Source: Pararobbsia silviterrae | GTDB taxonomy: Bacteria > Pseudomonadota > Gammaproteobacteria > Burkholderiales > Burkholderiaceae | Assembly: GCF_003628125.1 (NCBI RefSeq) | Contig: NZ_RBZU01000006.1 | Coordinates: 279,683 to 343,682, forward strand | Direction: 5' to 3' | DNA length: 64,000 nucleotides | Made by a program: the position numbers and the translations under genes | Notes under the pieces: model-generated | Seen by the model: the letters and a program-made list of their open reading frames with translations, nothing else | Databases searched by the model: none | What the model was told of the DNA's origin: nothing | Shown: piece after piece, positions 17,010 to 25,084 of the stretch | How positions within the stretch are numbered: the first letter of the stretch is position 1 | Layout of the letters: every line of letters begins with the position of its first letter

Positions 17010-18535
17010 GCGGTCAACCTCATACACTGTTGTCGGTCAACGGCGTCAAGAAATCCTTTGGACCGACATCGGTGCTCGATAACGTCTCGCTCGACGTCCG
17101 GCATAACGAATTGCTCGGCATTGCGGGAGAAAACGGCGCGGGCAAGTCGACGTTGCTCAAGATCATGGCCGGCGTCGTGTCGCCCGATCAGGGCGGCATG
17201 ACGTTCGACGGTCGGCCGCATGTGCCGGCGAACTACGCCGAAAGCGCCCGCGCGGGCGTCTTCATGGTGTTTCAGGAGCAGGCGCTGCTCCCGAATATGT
17301 CGGTGATCGACAATATCGCGCTCGGCAACGAAGCCTGGTTGCGCGCGCATGCATCGGGGCGTTCGCTCGCGCGCGTGGCGCGCGCGCAGCTCGACGAACT
17401 CGGCTTGAGCCATGTGCGGCTCGACGTCGTCGTCGGTCGTTTGCCGTTCCATGTGCGTCAGATGATCGAAATCGGCCGCGCGTTCATTCTCGCGCAGCTC
17501 TTCGACGTCAAGCATCCGGTGATCCTGCTCGACGAGCCGACCGCCGCGATCGGCGAACGCGAGATCGCCTTGCTGCTCGGCAGCGTGCGCAAGCTGCTCG
17601 ATCGCGCATCGTTCGTGCTCATCACGCATCGCTTGTCGGAATACATCGAGTTCTGCGATCGCACATGTGTGCTCAAGGACGGCGTCAACAGCGGCGAGGT
17701 TTCGAAGGCCGAGATTTCCGAGGCGCGGCTGCATGCGCTGATGGTCGGGCGTCAACGCAATAGCCAGTTCTATCACGAGCATCGCCAACGTCAGGCCTTC
17801 GGCGCGCCGTTGATCGAGGTTCAAGGTCTCGACGGCGCGGGTGTCGCGGACGTGTCGTTCGCGGTGCGCGCGGGCGAGATCGTCGGCATCGGCGGCTTGA
17901 TGGGGTGCGGCAAGGAAGCCGTGGTGCGCGCTTTCACGGGACATGAGGACTTTCCGGTCAAGGGCACGGTCGCGATTTCGGGCGCCGCGTTGCCGCTCAA
18001 GCGTCGCAATGCGGCCGCCGTCAAGGCGGGCGTCGGCGTCGTGCCGAAGGAGCGCAAGACCGAAGGCGCGTTCATGTATATGAGCGTCGCGAACAATATC
18101 GGCATCGCCGCGAGAAAGCGCGTCGTCGGCGCGTTGGGCTTGCTCTCGCAACGCAAGGAGCGCGCGATCGCGCGCGAGCAGATCAAGGCGCTCGGCGTGC
18201 GGACCTCGGGCCCCGATCAGTTGATCAAGAATCTCTCGGGCGGCAATCAGCAAAAGGTCATTCTCGGGCGCTGGCTTGCCGCGGGCGTGCGCGTGCTCGT
18301 GCTCGACAATCCGACGCGCGGCGTCGACGTCGGGGCCAAGGAAGACATCTATAAGCTCCTGCGCGATCTGGCCGACACCGATGTCGCCATTCTGCTCGTG
18401 AGCGACGATATTCTCGAACTGACCGGCCTCAGCAATCGGATTCTCGTGATGCGCGAAGGCCGTGTCAGCGCCGAATTCGATGCGCCGGTCGACGCGAAGC
18501 CGACCGAGCGCGATCTCGTCGCCATGATGACCTGA
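17006..18535 (+). CDS. Sugar ABC transporter ATP-binding protein, CUT2
   Basis: 509 residues, tandem ATPase. Domain 1 has Walker A GENGAGKST and Walker B VILLDEPTAAIG, and lacks a normal signature (GRLPFHVRQMIEIG). Domain 2 has a degenerate P-loop GLMGCGKEA, signature LSGGNQQKVILG and Walker B with D-N (VLVLDNPTRGVDVG) instead of D-E. The catalytic glutamate of the second site is thus Asn, unlike the other two CUT2 ATPases in the window, which keep D-E. ATG 17006 overlaps the permease stop; the frame is open far upstream but that is not coding. Confidence 0.93.
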   Translation: MSGQPHTLLSVNGVKKSFGPTSVLDNVSLDVRHNELLGIAGENGAGKSTLLKIMAGVVSPDQGGMTFDGRPHVPANYAESARAGVFMVFQEQALLPNMSVIDNIALGNEAWLRAHASGRSLARVARAQLDELGLSHVRLDVVVGRLPFHVRQMIEIGRAFILAQLFDVKHPVILLDEPTAAIGEREIALLLGSVRKLLDRASFVLITHRLSEYIEFCDRTCVLKDGVNSGEVSKAEISEARLHALMVGRQRNSQFYHEHRQRQAFGAPLIEVQGLDGAGVADVSFAVRAGEIVGIGGLMGCGKEAVVRAFTGHEDFPVKGTVAISGAALPLKRRNAAAVKAGVGVVPKERKTEGAFMYMSVANNIGIAARKRVVGALGLLSQRKERAIAREQIKALGVRTSGPDQLIKNLSGGNQQKVILGRWLAAGVRVLVLDNPTRGVDVGAKEDIYKLLRDLADTDVAILLVSDDILELTGLSNRILVMREGRVSAEFDAPVDAKPTERDLVAMMT

Positions 18536-18548
18536 TAGGAACACGACT

Positions 18549-19520
18549 ATGTCCACGACTGTTTCGGCTTCGCGCCGCTGGGTGCCTTCGTTGAGCACGT
18601 GCCTGCTCATTGCGTCGGTGATCCTGATGCTCGTTATTTTTCAAGCGGGCAACGCACGCTTTCTTTCGTTTTTCAATCTGTTGAATTTCTTGCGGCAGTC
18701 CGCCGTATTGCTCGTCGTGGCGACGGGACTCACGCTGGTGATTCTCATCGGCAGTATCGATCTGTCGATCGGCGCGCTCGTCACGTTCTCGGCGATCGCG
18801 ACTTCGGTGCTGCTGCGCGATTTTCAATGGCCCGCATGGCTGGCCATCCTCGCGGCGCTCGGCATCGGCTTGGTCGTCGGACTCGTGAACGGTCTGCTGA
18901 CCGTCGTCGTGAACATTCCGTCGTTTATCGGCACGCTCGGCGTGATGATGGTGCTCGGCGGCGTATCGGTCTGGATGTCGGGCGGACAGAACGTGATGTT
19001 CTCGAACGAGACGATGGACTGGATCGCGTCGGGCCGCACGATCTCGGGCATACCCAATGTCGCGCTGTGGGCGTTCGCGGTATTCGCCGTCGCGGTGATC
19101 GTCTCGAACAAGACCTATCGCGGCCGGACGGTGTTCGCCACGGGCAGTAGTACGATGGCGGCGCGCATCGTGGGGCTCAACACGCAATTCATCCGGCTCG
19201 GCGCGTTCATGGCGTGCAGCATGTTGTGCTCCGCAGGTGCGGTGCTCATGGTCGCGCGCACGTCGGTCGGCACCCCGCGCATGGGCGACGGTATGCTGCT
19301 CGACGCCATCGCGGCCGTGGTGATCGGCGGGACGGCGCTCTCGGGCGGAAGCGGCGGCGTGCATCGGACGATCTTCGGCGTGGCGATCATCGCGTTGCTC
19401 AAGAACGGCTTGAACGTGATCGGCGTCAATCCCTATCTGCAATTGATCATTACGGGCGCGGTCGTCGTGATCGCCGTGACGATGACGCTCGATCGCAGCC
19501 GCATGGCCTTCGTCAAATAG
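18549..19520 (+). CDS. Sugar ABC transporter permease (CUT2), second of two
   Basis: 323 residues, same family as the permease at 16080. It has LTLVILIGSIDLSIGALVTFSAIA and, near the C-terminus, GGTALSGGSGGVHRTIFG. The two permeases have clearly diverged and probably form a heterodimeric channel. The gene starts 13 bases after the ATPase stop, with GGAAC before ATG 18549. Confidence 0.92.
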   Translation: MSTTVSASRRWVPSLSTCLLIASVILMLVIFQAGNARFLSFFNLLNFLRQSAVLLVVATGLTLVILIGSIDLSIGALVTFSAIATSVLLRDFQWPAWLAILAALGIGLVVGLVNGLLTVVVNIPSFIGTLGVMMVLGGVSVWMSGGQNVMFSNETMDWIASGRTISGIPNVALWAFAVFAVAVIVSNKTYRGRTVFATGSSTMAARIVGLNTQFIRLGAFMACSMLCSAGAVLMVARTSVGTPRMGDGMLLDAIAAVVIGGTALSGGSGGVHRTIFGVAIIALLKNGLNVIGVNPYLQLIITGAVVVIAVTMTLDRSRMAFVK

Positions 19521-19551
19521 GCCGCGCGGCGCGCATGTTACGGAATAGCAC

Positions 19552-20388
19552 ATGACAGACAATCGATCGACGAGAAAAGTCCTCATCACAGGCGCGAACG
19601 GCCATCTTGGGTTCATGCTGTTCGAGCATTTTTCATCCTTGCCGGGCTGGGACGTCTGGGGGCTCGACATCACGCCTCCGAGACATCCGAAGATCGTGCA
19701 GGGCGACACGACGCAATTCGACGCCGACTGGACGCACGTCCTCGACGGTTGCGACGCGATCGTGCATCTTGCCGCCGATCGTTCACCGACCGCCGAATGG
19801 GCTTCGGCGATCCACAACAATATGGACGCCGTGTTCAATCTCTACGAGGCCGCCGCACGGCATCACGTGCGGCGCATCGTGTTCGCGAGTTCGAACTGGG
19901 TGTTCGGCGGTTATCGGTTCGGCGACGAACGGTTGTCCGAGTCGCTGACGCCGAAGCCCGTCAATGCGTACGGCGTATCGAAGCTCTTCGGCGAGCGTGT
20001 GGCGGCGTTTTATGCGCGTGCGCGCGGCGTATCGACCGTCAGCGCGCGGATCGGCTGGCTCCAATGGACTCATGACAACGTGCCGGGGCCGCATATGGCC
20101 ATGGGTCGCTGGGGTCAGCAGATGTGGCTGAGCCAGCAGGACTTCTTCGACGGGATGCGGTGCGCGGTCGAAGCGCAATTCGACGGACTCGAGATCGTCA
20201 ATCTCGTGTCGAACAACGACGGCATGCGGTGGGATCTCGACGCGGGACGCACGAAGATCGGCTTCACGCCGTCGTCGCATGCGACGCCGCGTCTGCCGTT
20301 ATCGCTCCGCCTCAAGGACTTCGGCGCCTGGTTGCGGCACAAGGGTGTGCCGGACTGGCTCGCGCGTCGGATCCCGGACAGCTGGTGA
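19552..20388 (+). CDS. NAD(P)-dependent epimerase/dehydrogenase (extended SDR, uronate-dehydrogenase-like)
   Basis: 278 residues. It has the extended-SDR glycine motif TGANGHLG (about 14-21), the HLAAD segment, S-S-N in VFASSNWVFGG and Y-x3-K in NAYGVSKLFGER. The short C-terminal domain and the SARIGWLQW segment recall hexuronate dehydrogenases, which oxidise aldoses at C1 to lactones, rather than nucleotide-sugar epimerases. It is the last gene of the GMC-transporter operon, so it may act on the imported sugar or its oxidation product. Confidence 0.8.
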   Translation: MTDNRSTRKVLITGANGHLGFMLFEHFSSLPGWDVWGLDITPPRHPKIVQGDTTQFDADWTHVLDGCDAIVHLAADRSPTAEWASAIHNNMDAVFNLYEAAARHHVRRIVFASSNWVFGGYRFGDERLSESLTPKPVNAYGVSKLFGERVAAFYARARGVSTVSARIGWLQWTHDNVPGPHMAMGRWGQQMWLSQQDFFDGMRCAVEAQFDGLEIVNLVSNNDGMRWDLDAGRTKIGFTPSSHATPRLPLSLRLKDFGAWLRHKGVPDWLARRIPDSW

Positions 20389-20473
20389 ACATTGTGGCGC
20401 GGGCGTGATCGTGCAGATCGCGTCCCGCGCGCCGCGACAGCCTGATTTCAGGCGTGCGTTCGCACGCCGCCCC

Positions 20474-20525
20474 CGATAACCGCTACGAATCGCCCCATTC
20501 GTAAAATTCAATAGCCGGTTATCGC
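20474..20525. promoter_or_regulatory. Putative LysR-type operator (copy 1), upstream of dehydratase
   Basis: CGATAACC at 20474, ATTCAATAG at 20506 and TTATCGC at 20519. CGATAACCG and CGGTTATCG are also a perfect inverted pair, enclosing a nested dyad TACGAAT-N6-ATTCGTA (20484-20503). The same three words occur with identical spacing at 23024-23075. The site ends 151 bases before the dehydratase start. Confidence 0.65.
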
Positions 20526-20676
20526 ATTCTTCCCCACACTCCGCATTGCTCGAAGCACAGGGACGCCGACTCTCGGGCTGCATGCGAGCGCGTCGTTGCC
20601 GGATTGCCGCGCGCCGTCGAGTGGAGTCGGTCCCCTGCTCAAACATCCAACCGTTTGCGCCAGGAGATCAGGTTTC

Positions 20677-21852
20677 ATGAAGATTAAGCATGTACGCACG
20701 CGTGTCTATGAGTGGCGAGGCAAAGTGGTGGCGCCGCAGTCACATTTCTGCACGAATGCGGTCGACATCCTCTATGAACGCGGCGACGCGATGGGCTCGT
20801 TTCGCTTTCACGGATGGCTGGTCGTCGAAATCGAATGCGACGACGGCACCGTCGGTATCGGCAATTGCGCGCTCGCGCCGCATGTCGCGAAGAAGATCGT
20901 CGATGAATACCTGGCCCCGATCGCGATCGGCGAGGATCCGTTCGATAGCGAATACATCTGGCAAAAGATGTATCGGCGCACGCTCGCGTGGGGCCGCAAA
21001 GGCATCGGCATGGCCGCGATCTCGGCCGTGGATCTCGCGATCTGGGACATCAAGGGCAAGGCGGTGAACAAGCCCGTCTTCAAGTTGCTCGGCGGCCGGA
21101 CCAAGGAAAAGATTCCGTGCTACGCGTCGAAGCTCTATAACAACGACGATCGCGACGCCTTTCTTGCCGAGGCCCAGGGGTATCTCGATCAAGGCTTCAC
21201 GGCGATGAAGATGCGCTTCGGCTACGGTCCGAAAGACGGCGCCAAGGGCATGCAGAAAAATCTCGAGCAAGTGCGTCTGCTGCGCGAACTCGTCGGCGAC
21301 GATGTCGACATCATGCTCGAGTGCTATATGGGGTGGACGCTCGAATACGCGCGCCGCATGCTGCCGCGGCTCGCGCCGTATGAACCGCGCTGGCTCGAAG
21401 AGCCCGTGATCGCCGATGACGTCGAGGGCTATCAGGAACTCAAGAAGATGAACATCGTGCCGATTTCGGGCGGCGAGCACGAATTCACGGTCTATGGGTT
21501 CAAGGACCTGCTCGAACGCCGCGCGGTCGACGTGATTCAATACGACACGAATCGCGTGGGCGGCATCACGGCGGCGCTCAAGATCAACGCGATGGCCGAG
21601 GCGTGGTCCGTGCCCGTCATTCCGCATGCGGGTCAGATGCACAACTACCATCTGACGATGGCGAGCACGGCGAGTCCCCTCGCGGAGTTTTTCCCGGTCT
21701 TCGACGTCGAGGTCGGTAACGAGCTGTTCTATTACATTTTCGAGGGCGAGCCGCAGCCCGAGAACGGGTATCTGCAATTGTCCGACACGACGCCGGGGCT
21801 CGGCCTCACGTTGAGCGACGCGTACACGGACAGCTTCCATATCGTCGAGTAA
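20677..21852 (+). CDS. Enolase-superfamily dehydratase, L-rhamnonate-dehydratase-like
   Basis: 391 residues with a mandelate-racemase-type N-terminal capping domain and (beta/alpha)7-beta barrel. Mg ligands are expected in MLECYMGW (a Glu where Asp is commoner), WLEEPV and GGEHE. The catalytic Asp-His dyad lies in [11 protein letters not shown] and [11 protein letters not shown]. This arrangement without a KxK motif fits rhamnonate dehydratase relatives, which dehydrate a sugar acid to a 2-keto-3-deoxy acid. The exact acid (rhamnonate, lyxonate or another) is open. ATG 20677 has AGGAG eight bases upstream; an in-frame ATG at 20596 adds an unlikely tail. It has a putative LysR operator upstream. 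Confidence 0.82.
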   Translation: MKIKHVRTRVYEWRGKVVAPQSHFCTNAVDILYERGDAMGSFRFHGWLVVEIECDDGTVGIGNCALAPHVAKKIVDEYLAPIAIGEDPFDSEYIWQKMYRRTLAWGRKGIGMAAISAVDLAIWDIKGKAVNKPVFKLLGGRTKEKIPCYASKLYNNDDRDAFLAEAQGYLDQGFTAMKMRFGYGPKDGAKGMQKNLEQVRLLRELVGDDVDIMLECYMGWTLEYARRMLPRLAPYEPRWLEEPVIADDVEGYQELKKMNIVPISGGEHEFTVYGFKDLLERRAVDVIQYDTNRVGGITAALKINAMAEAWSVPVIPHAGQMHNYHLTMASTASPLAEFFPVFDVEVGNELFYYIFEGEPQPENGYLQLSDTTPGLGLTLSDAYTDSFHIVE

Positions 21853-21868
21853 GCCTGCATCGAACGTG

Positions 21869-21902
21869 CATCCACGGCTTGCCCATGCGCTAGCCGCGGA
21901 TG
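21869..21902. terminator. Hairpin between convergent dehydratase and LysR genes
   Basis: CATCCACGGCT and AGCCGCGGATG form a 10-of-11 stem across a 12-base loop in the 109-base convergent gap. There is no T tract. It is probably a shared 3'-end structure. Confidence 0.4.
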
Positions 21903-21961
21903 CCGCATAGGCTGCACCGACGTGCGTGCCGGCGTCGTGCGCGCCGTCGCGGCACGTAGCG

Positions 21962-22888
21962 TTACGCCACGGCCCGAATGGCGTCGATGACGAGTTGCGT
22001 CGCGGGCCGAATCCGATGGTTCTTTCTGAGGATCAGCCCGTACGGCGCGAGTCGTCCGCGCAAGGGCGTCGGCAGCGCCGCGATCGTGCCGAGATCCGAG
22101 TAGTAGCGCGCGACCGAACTCGGCAACACGGCAAGCATATCGGACTCGCGCAGCAACGAGAGCGTGGTCAGGATCGACGATGTCTCGACCGTACTCGGCG
22201 GCGGCGACACGCGCGATTCGCGAAACGTCTGGTCGATGATCTGACGCATCGGACTCGGATGCGGCTGCACGATCCACGCAAAGCGCGTGAGTTCGGCCAG
22301 ACGCGGGCGGCTCGCGCTCGTCGTCATCGGGTGATCGGGCCGCGACACGATCGACAGATCTTCCTCGGAGAGCGCCTCGAACGTGAGATCGCTGTCGGCG
22401 AACCCGTACGGGATGCGCCCGACGACGATGTCGAGTTCGTCTTGTTGAAGCGCGGGCACGAGCACGTCGCTCGTGTCGATCTGCACGGTCATATGCAGGC
22501 GCGGATGTTGCGCCTTGAGCGACACGATGACTTGCGTCAGCAAATCGGGTGCGGGCGCCATGACCGCGCCGATCCTCACCTTGCCGACATCGCCGGCCGC
22601 GATCGCGGCCAGTTCCTCTCTGAGTTCGCCGAGATTTTCGAATACGACGCGCGCGTAGCGGATCATCGCTTCGCCGTAGACCGTCGGTTCCATGCCGCGC
22701 GCGTGGCGGATGAACAGCGCGACGCCGACGGTGTCTTCAAGCTCCTGCAACGCCTTTGTCGCCGCGGGCTGGGTCATCGCGAGTTCTTCGGCCGCCTTGC
22801 GCAAGGACAGCGACTCGGACAGCGCCACCATCAATTGAAGGTGGCGCAGGCGCAGGCGTTTTCGAATGGTCGAAATGGGGGCAATCAT
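21962..22888 (-). CDS. LysR-family regulator (GbpR-like)
   Basis: 308 residues. The N-terminal winged helix-turn-helix reads LRHLQLMVALSESLSLRKAAEELAMTQPAATKALQELE, typical of the GbpR branch that controls sugar uptake and catabolism. The C-terminal substrate-binding fold starts near VGKVRIGAVM. ATG 22888 is chosen because it gives a standard N-terminus (MIAPISTIRKRLRLRH). The frame stays open upstream to 23053, but that part would be a disordered tail over the promoter. It is divergent from the lactonase/transporter operon and convergent with the dehydratase gene, both of which carry the same bipartite motif upstream. Confidence 0.92.
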   Translation of the reverse strand: MIAPISTIRKRLRLRHLQLMVALSESLSLRKAAEELAMTQPAATKALQELEDTVGVALFIRHARGMEPTVYGEAMIRYARVVFENLGELREELAAIAAGDVGKVRIGAVMAPAPDLLTQVIVSLKAQHPRLHMTVQIDTSDVLVPALQQDELDIVVGRIPYGFADSDLTFEALSEEDLSIVSRPDHPMTTSASRPRLAELTRFAWIVQPHPSPMRQIIDQTFRESRVSPPPSTVETSSILTTLSLLRESDMLAVLPSSVARYYSDLGTIAALPTPLRGRLAPYGLILRKNHRIRPATQLVIDAIRAVA

Positions 22889-23023
22889 GCTGGGTATGAG
22901 CGAATGAACATCATCGTGACGGTGTCGATGCGATACGTGAAAACCCGAGTGCCGACACCTCGAAAAATCGGCGCCAAGGCCCGTCATGGCGGGCTTTGCG
23001 CGCGATGCGACGGCTTCGGCGAG

Positions 23024-23075
23024 CGATAACCACAGGAAATAGGCCGATGCCATTTATTCAATAGTAACTTATCGC
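23024..23075. promoter_or_regulatory. Putative LysR-type operator (copy 2), upstream of lactonase/ABC operon
   Basis: CGATAACC at 23024, ATTCAATAG at 23056 and TTATCGC at 23069, with word-to-word distances (32 and 45 bases) identical to the copy at 20474. It lies in the divergent region between the LysR gene and the lactonase-like gene, 83 bases before the latter's start and directly upstream of the LysR start. That is the usual position for LysR control of a neighbour and of itself. Confidence 0.7.
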
Positions 23076-23158
23076 CTTTTTTTGCAAACTTCCATCAGAG
23101 ATCAGCGGCCGCGAGCCGCACATCGATACCACGTCAAACGATCCGGAGACAAACGCTG

Positions 23159-25084
23159 ATGGCCACTGTTGCTATGGCGGACACAGATGCCATGGGCGGC
23201 GCGCGATGCGAACAGGTCCGTGTGCTGCGCGCCGGTACGCTGCACGCGAGACTCGAAGGTCATGCGCTTCGCTATATTCGGTTCGCGAACGTCGAAGTCC
23301 TCAGGGCGCTGCAGTTCGCCATGCGCGGCGCGGGCTGGGAAACGCATCCTTTCGACGTGCGTTCGACGCGCATTCGCGAAACGTCCGATTACTTCGAAGT
23401 CGTCATCGATGGAACCACGGGGCCGAGCGGCGATGAACTCGATGTGTCGATCGCGATCGAGGGGCATGCATCGGGCCGCCTGACCTATACGACGATCGCG
23501 TCCGTGCGGCGCGCCGTCGAGACCAATCGCACGGGCATCGTCATGCTGCATCCGCTGAGCGTCAGCGGCGAGCGCGTCGTGGCCGAGCACGACGACGGCA
23601 CGCTGAGCGAAAGCCGGTTTCCCGAACGGATCGAGCCTTACCAGCCGTTTCTCGCGCTGCGTGCATTGCGCCACGCAATCGGAGATCAGGTCGAGGTCGC
23701 GATTCGCATGACGGGCGATGTGTTTGAAATGGAGGATCAGCGGAATTGGTCCGATGCCTCGTTCAAGACTTATAGCCGTCCGATTGCGCTGCCGTGGCCG
23801 TATCCGCTTGCCGCGGGCGAGACGTATGTGCAGCGCGTCGATATCGATGTGAGGCCGTTGACGTCGCCCGTCGCCGTGGATGATCCGCGCATCGCGCGAG
23901 AACAGGGCCTTGAACAAGGCCCTGGGCAAGACTTCGACGCGCACGCGCCCGGACGATCGCAACCGATCCGTATCCAGATCGGCGCGGCCACCGATACGCG
24001 TCTGCCGTCGATCGGACTCGGCATCGACGCCGACGCCGACGTATGCGACGCCTCGCACGTCGATCTGTTGGGCGTACTGCGTCCGAATCATCTGGTCGCG
24101 ACGATATGCTCCGATGACGACGCGGCTTCGCTTGCGCTGCGCTTCAAGCGCATCGCGTCGTTGACCGCGTCGGCGGGGGCCGACCTCGTGCTGAACGTGA
24201 TCCTCGCGTGCCGGGATACGCCCGATGCCGAACTCGAAACGGTGCGGCACGCGATGCATGCCGCAGGCGTCGCGCCGGGTGCGGTGTTCGTCACGCCCGC
24301 CGTGGACCTCAAGGCGGTGTTGCCGGGATCGCCGTGGCCTGCCGCGCCCTCGCTCGAGTCGCTGTATGACGCGGCGCGGCGCGTGTTCGGTCCGGCCAAG
24401 ATCGGCGGCGGCACCCTTGCGTATTTCGCCGAGCTCAATCGCAAACGTCCCGATCCCGCCGCGCTCGATTTCATCGGCTTCACGACCTGTCCGATCGTGC
24501 ACGTGGCCGACGACGAATCGGTCGTCGAAACGCTGAGCTGTATCGAGTTCATCGCGCGCAGCGTCAAGGCCTTGTTTCCCGATGTGCCGTTCTGGGTCGG
24601 ACCGTCGTCGATCGCAATGCGCGCGAATCCGTATGGCGCGCAGACGCCGGCGAATCCGTCACGCTTGAAAATTGCCCAGACGCACGACGACGTCCGTCAA
24701 TTCGAATCGTTCGCGGCGGCTTGGGCGCTCGGCTATATCGCGGAATTCGCGAAACACGGCGCGCAGCGCATCGGCGTGGCCGAACTCACGGGATTCAGCG
24801 GCATCACGCTCGCCTCGAACGGACGCCTCGAATTGTCCGCGCTCGGACACCTGCTCGCGGCGCTCTATCGCGTGACGGGATACCGCCTGCTCGATGTGAG
24901 CGCTGCGTACCCCGCGGGCAGCACGGCTGTGCTCGCGGTCGACGACGGCGCGGTGCATCGCGTCTGGATCGCGAACCTCACGCCAGAGCGGATCTGTTAT
25001 CACGTCGATCACGGATCGAATCCACATCGGCGCGTCGAGGTGGACGGGTATTCGGTCGCGCCCATTGTTTTGGAGGTTTGCTGA
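23159..25084 (+). CDS. Probable D-apionate-lactonase-like protein
   Basis: 641 residues. The N-terminal part is beta-rich (about 1-240; HPLSVSGERVVAEHDDG and RFPERIEPYQPF). A TIM-barrel-like middle follows (about 265-550, with GGTLAYFAELNRKRP and DFIGFTTCPIVHVADD), and then a small beta C-terminal domain. This three-part plan and these segments match what I recall of the D-apionate lactonase (ApnL) family, which opens D-apionolactone in apiose catabolism. The assignment is from memory of the family and not certain. It is the first gene of an operon with a CUT2 transporter (TGATG overlap with the ATPase gene) under a LysR-type operator. Confidence 0.6.
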   Translation: MATVAMADTDAMGGARCEQVRVLRAGTLHARLEGHALRYIRFANVEVLRALQFAMRGAGWETHPFDVRSTRIRETSDYFEVVIDGTTGPSGDELDVSIAIEGHASGRLTYTTIASVRRAVETNRTGIVMLHPLSVSGERVVAEHDDGTLSESRFPERIEPYQPFLALRALRHAIGDQVEVAIRMTGDVFEMEDQRNWSDASFKTYSRPIALPWPYPLAAGETYVQRVDIDVRPLTSPVAVDDPRIAREQGLEQGPGQDFDAHAPGRSQPIRIQIGAATDTRLPSIGLGIDADADVCDASHVDLLGVLRPNHLVATICSDDDAASLALRFKRIASLTASAGADLVLNVILACRDTPDAELETVRHAMHAAGVAPGAVFVTPAVDLKAVLPGSPWPAAPSLESLYDAARRVFGPAKIGGGTLAYFAELNRKRPDPAALDFIGFTTCPIVHVADDESVVETLSCIEFIARSVKALFPDVPFWVGPSSIAMRANPYGAQTPANPSRLKIAQTHDDVRQFESFAAAWALGYIAEFAKHGAQRIGVAELTGFSGITLASNGRLELSALGHLLAALYRVTGYRLLDVSAAYPAGSTAVLAVDDGAVHRVWIANLTPERICYHVDHGSNPHRRVEVDGYSVAPIVLEVC

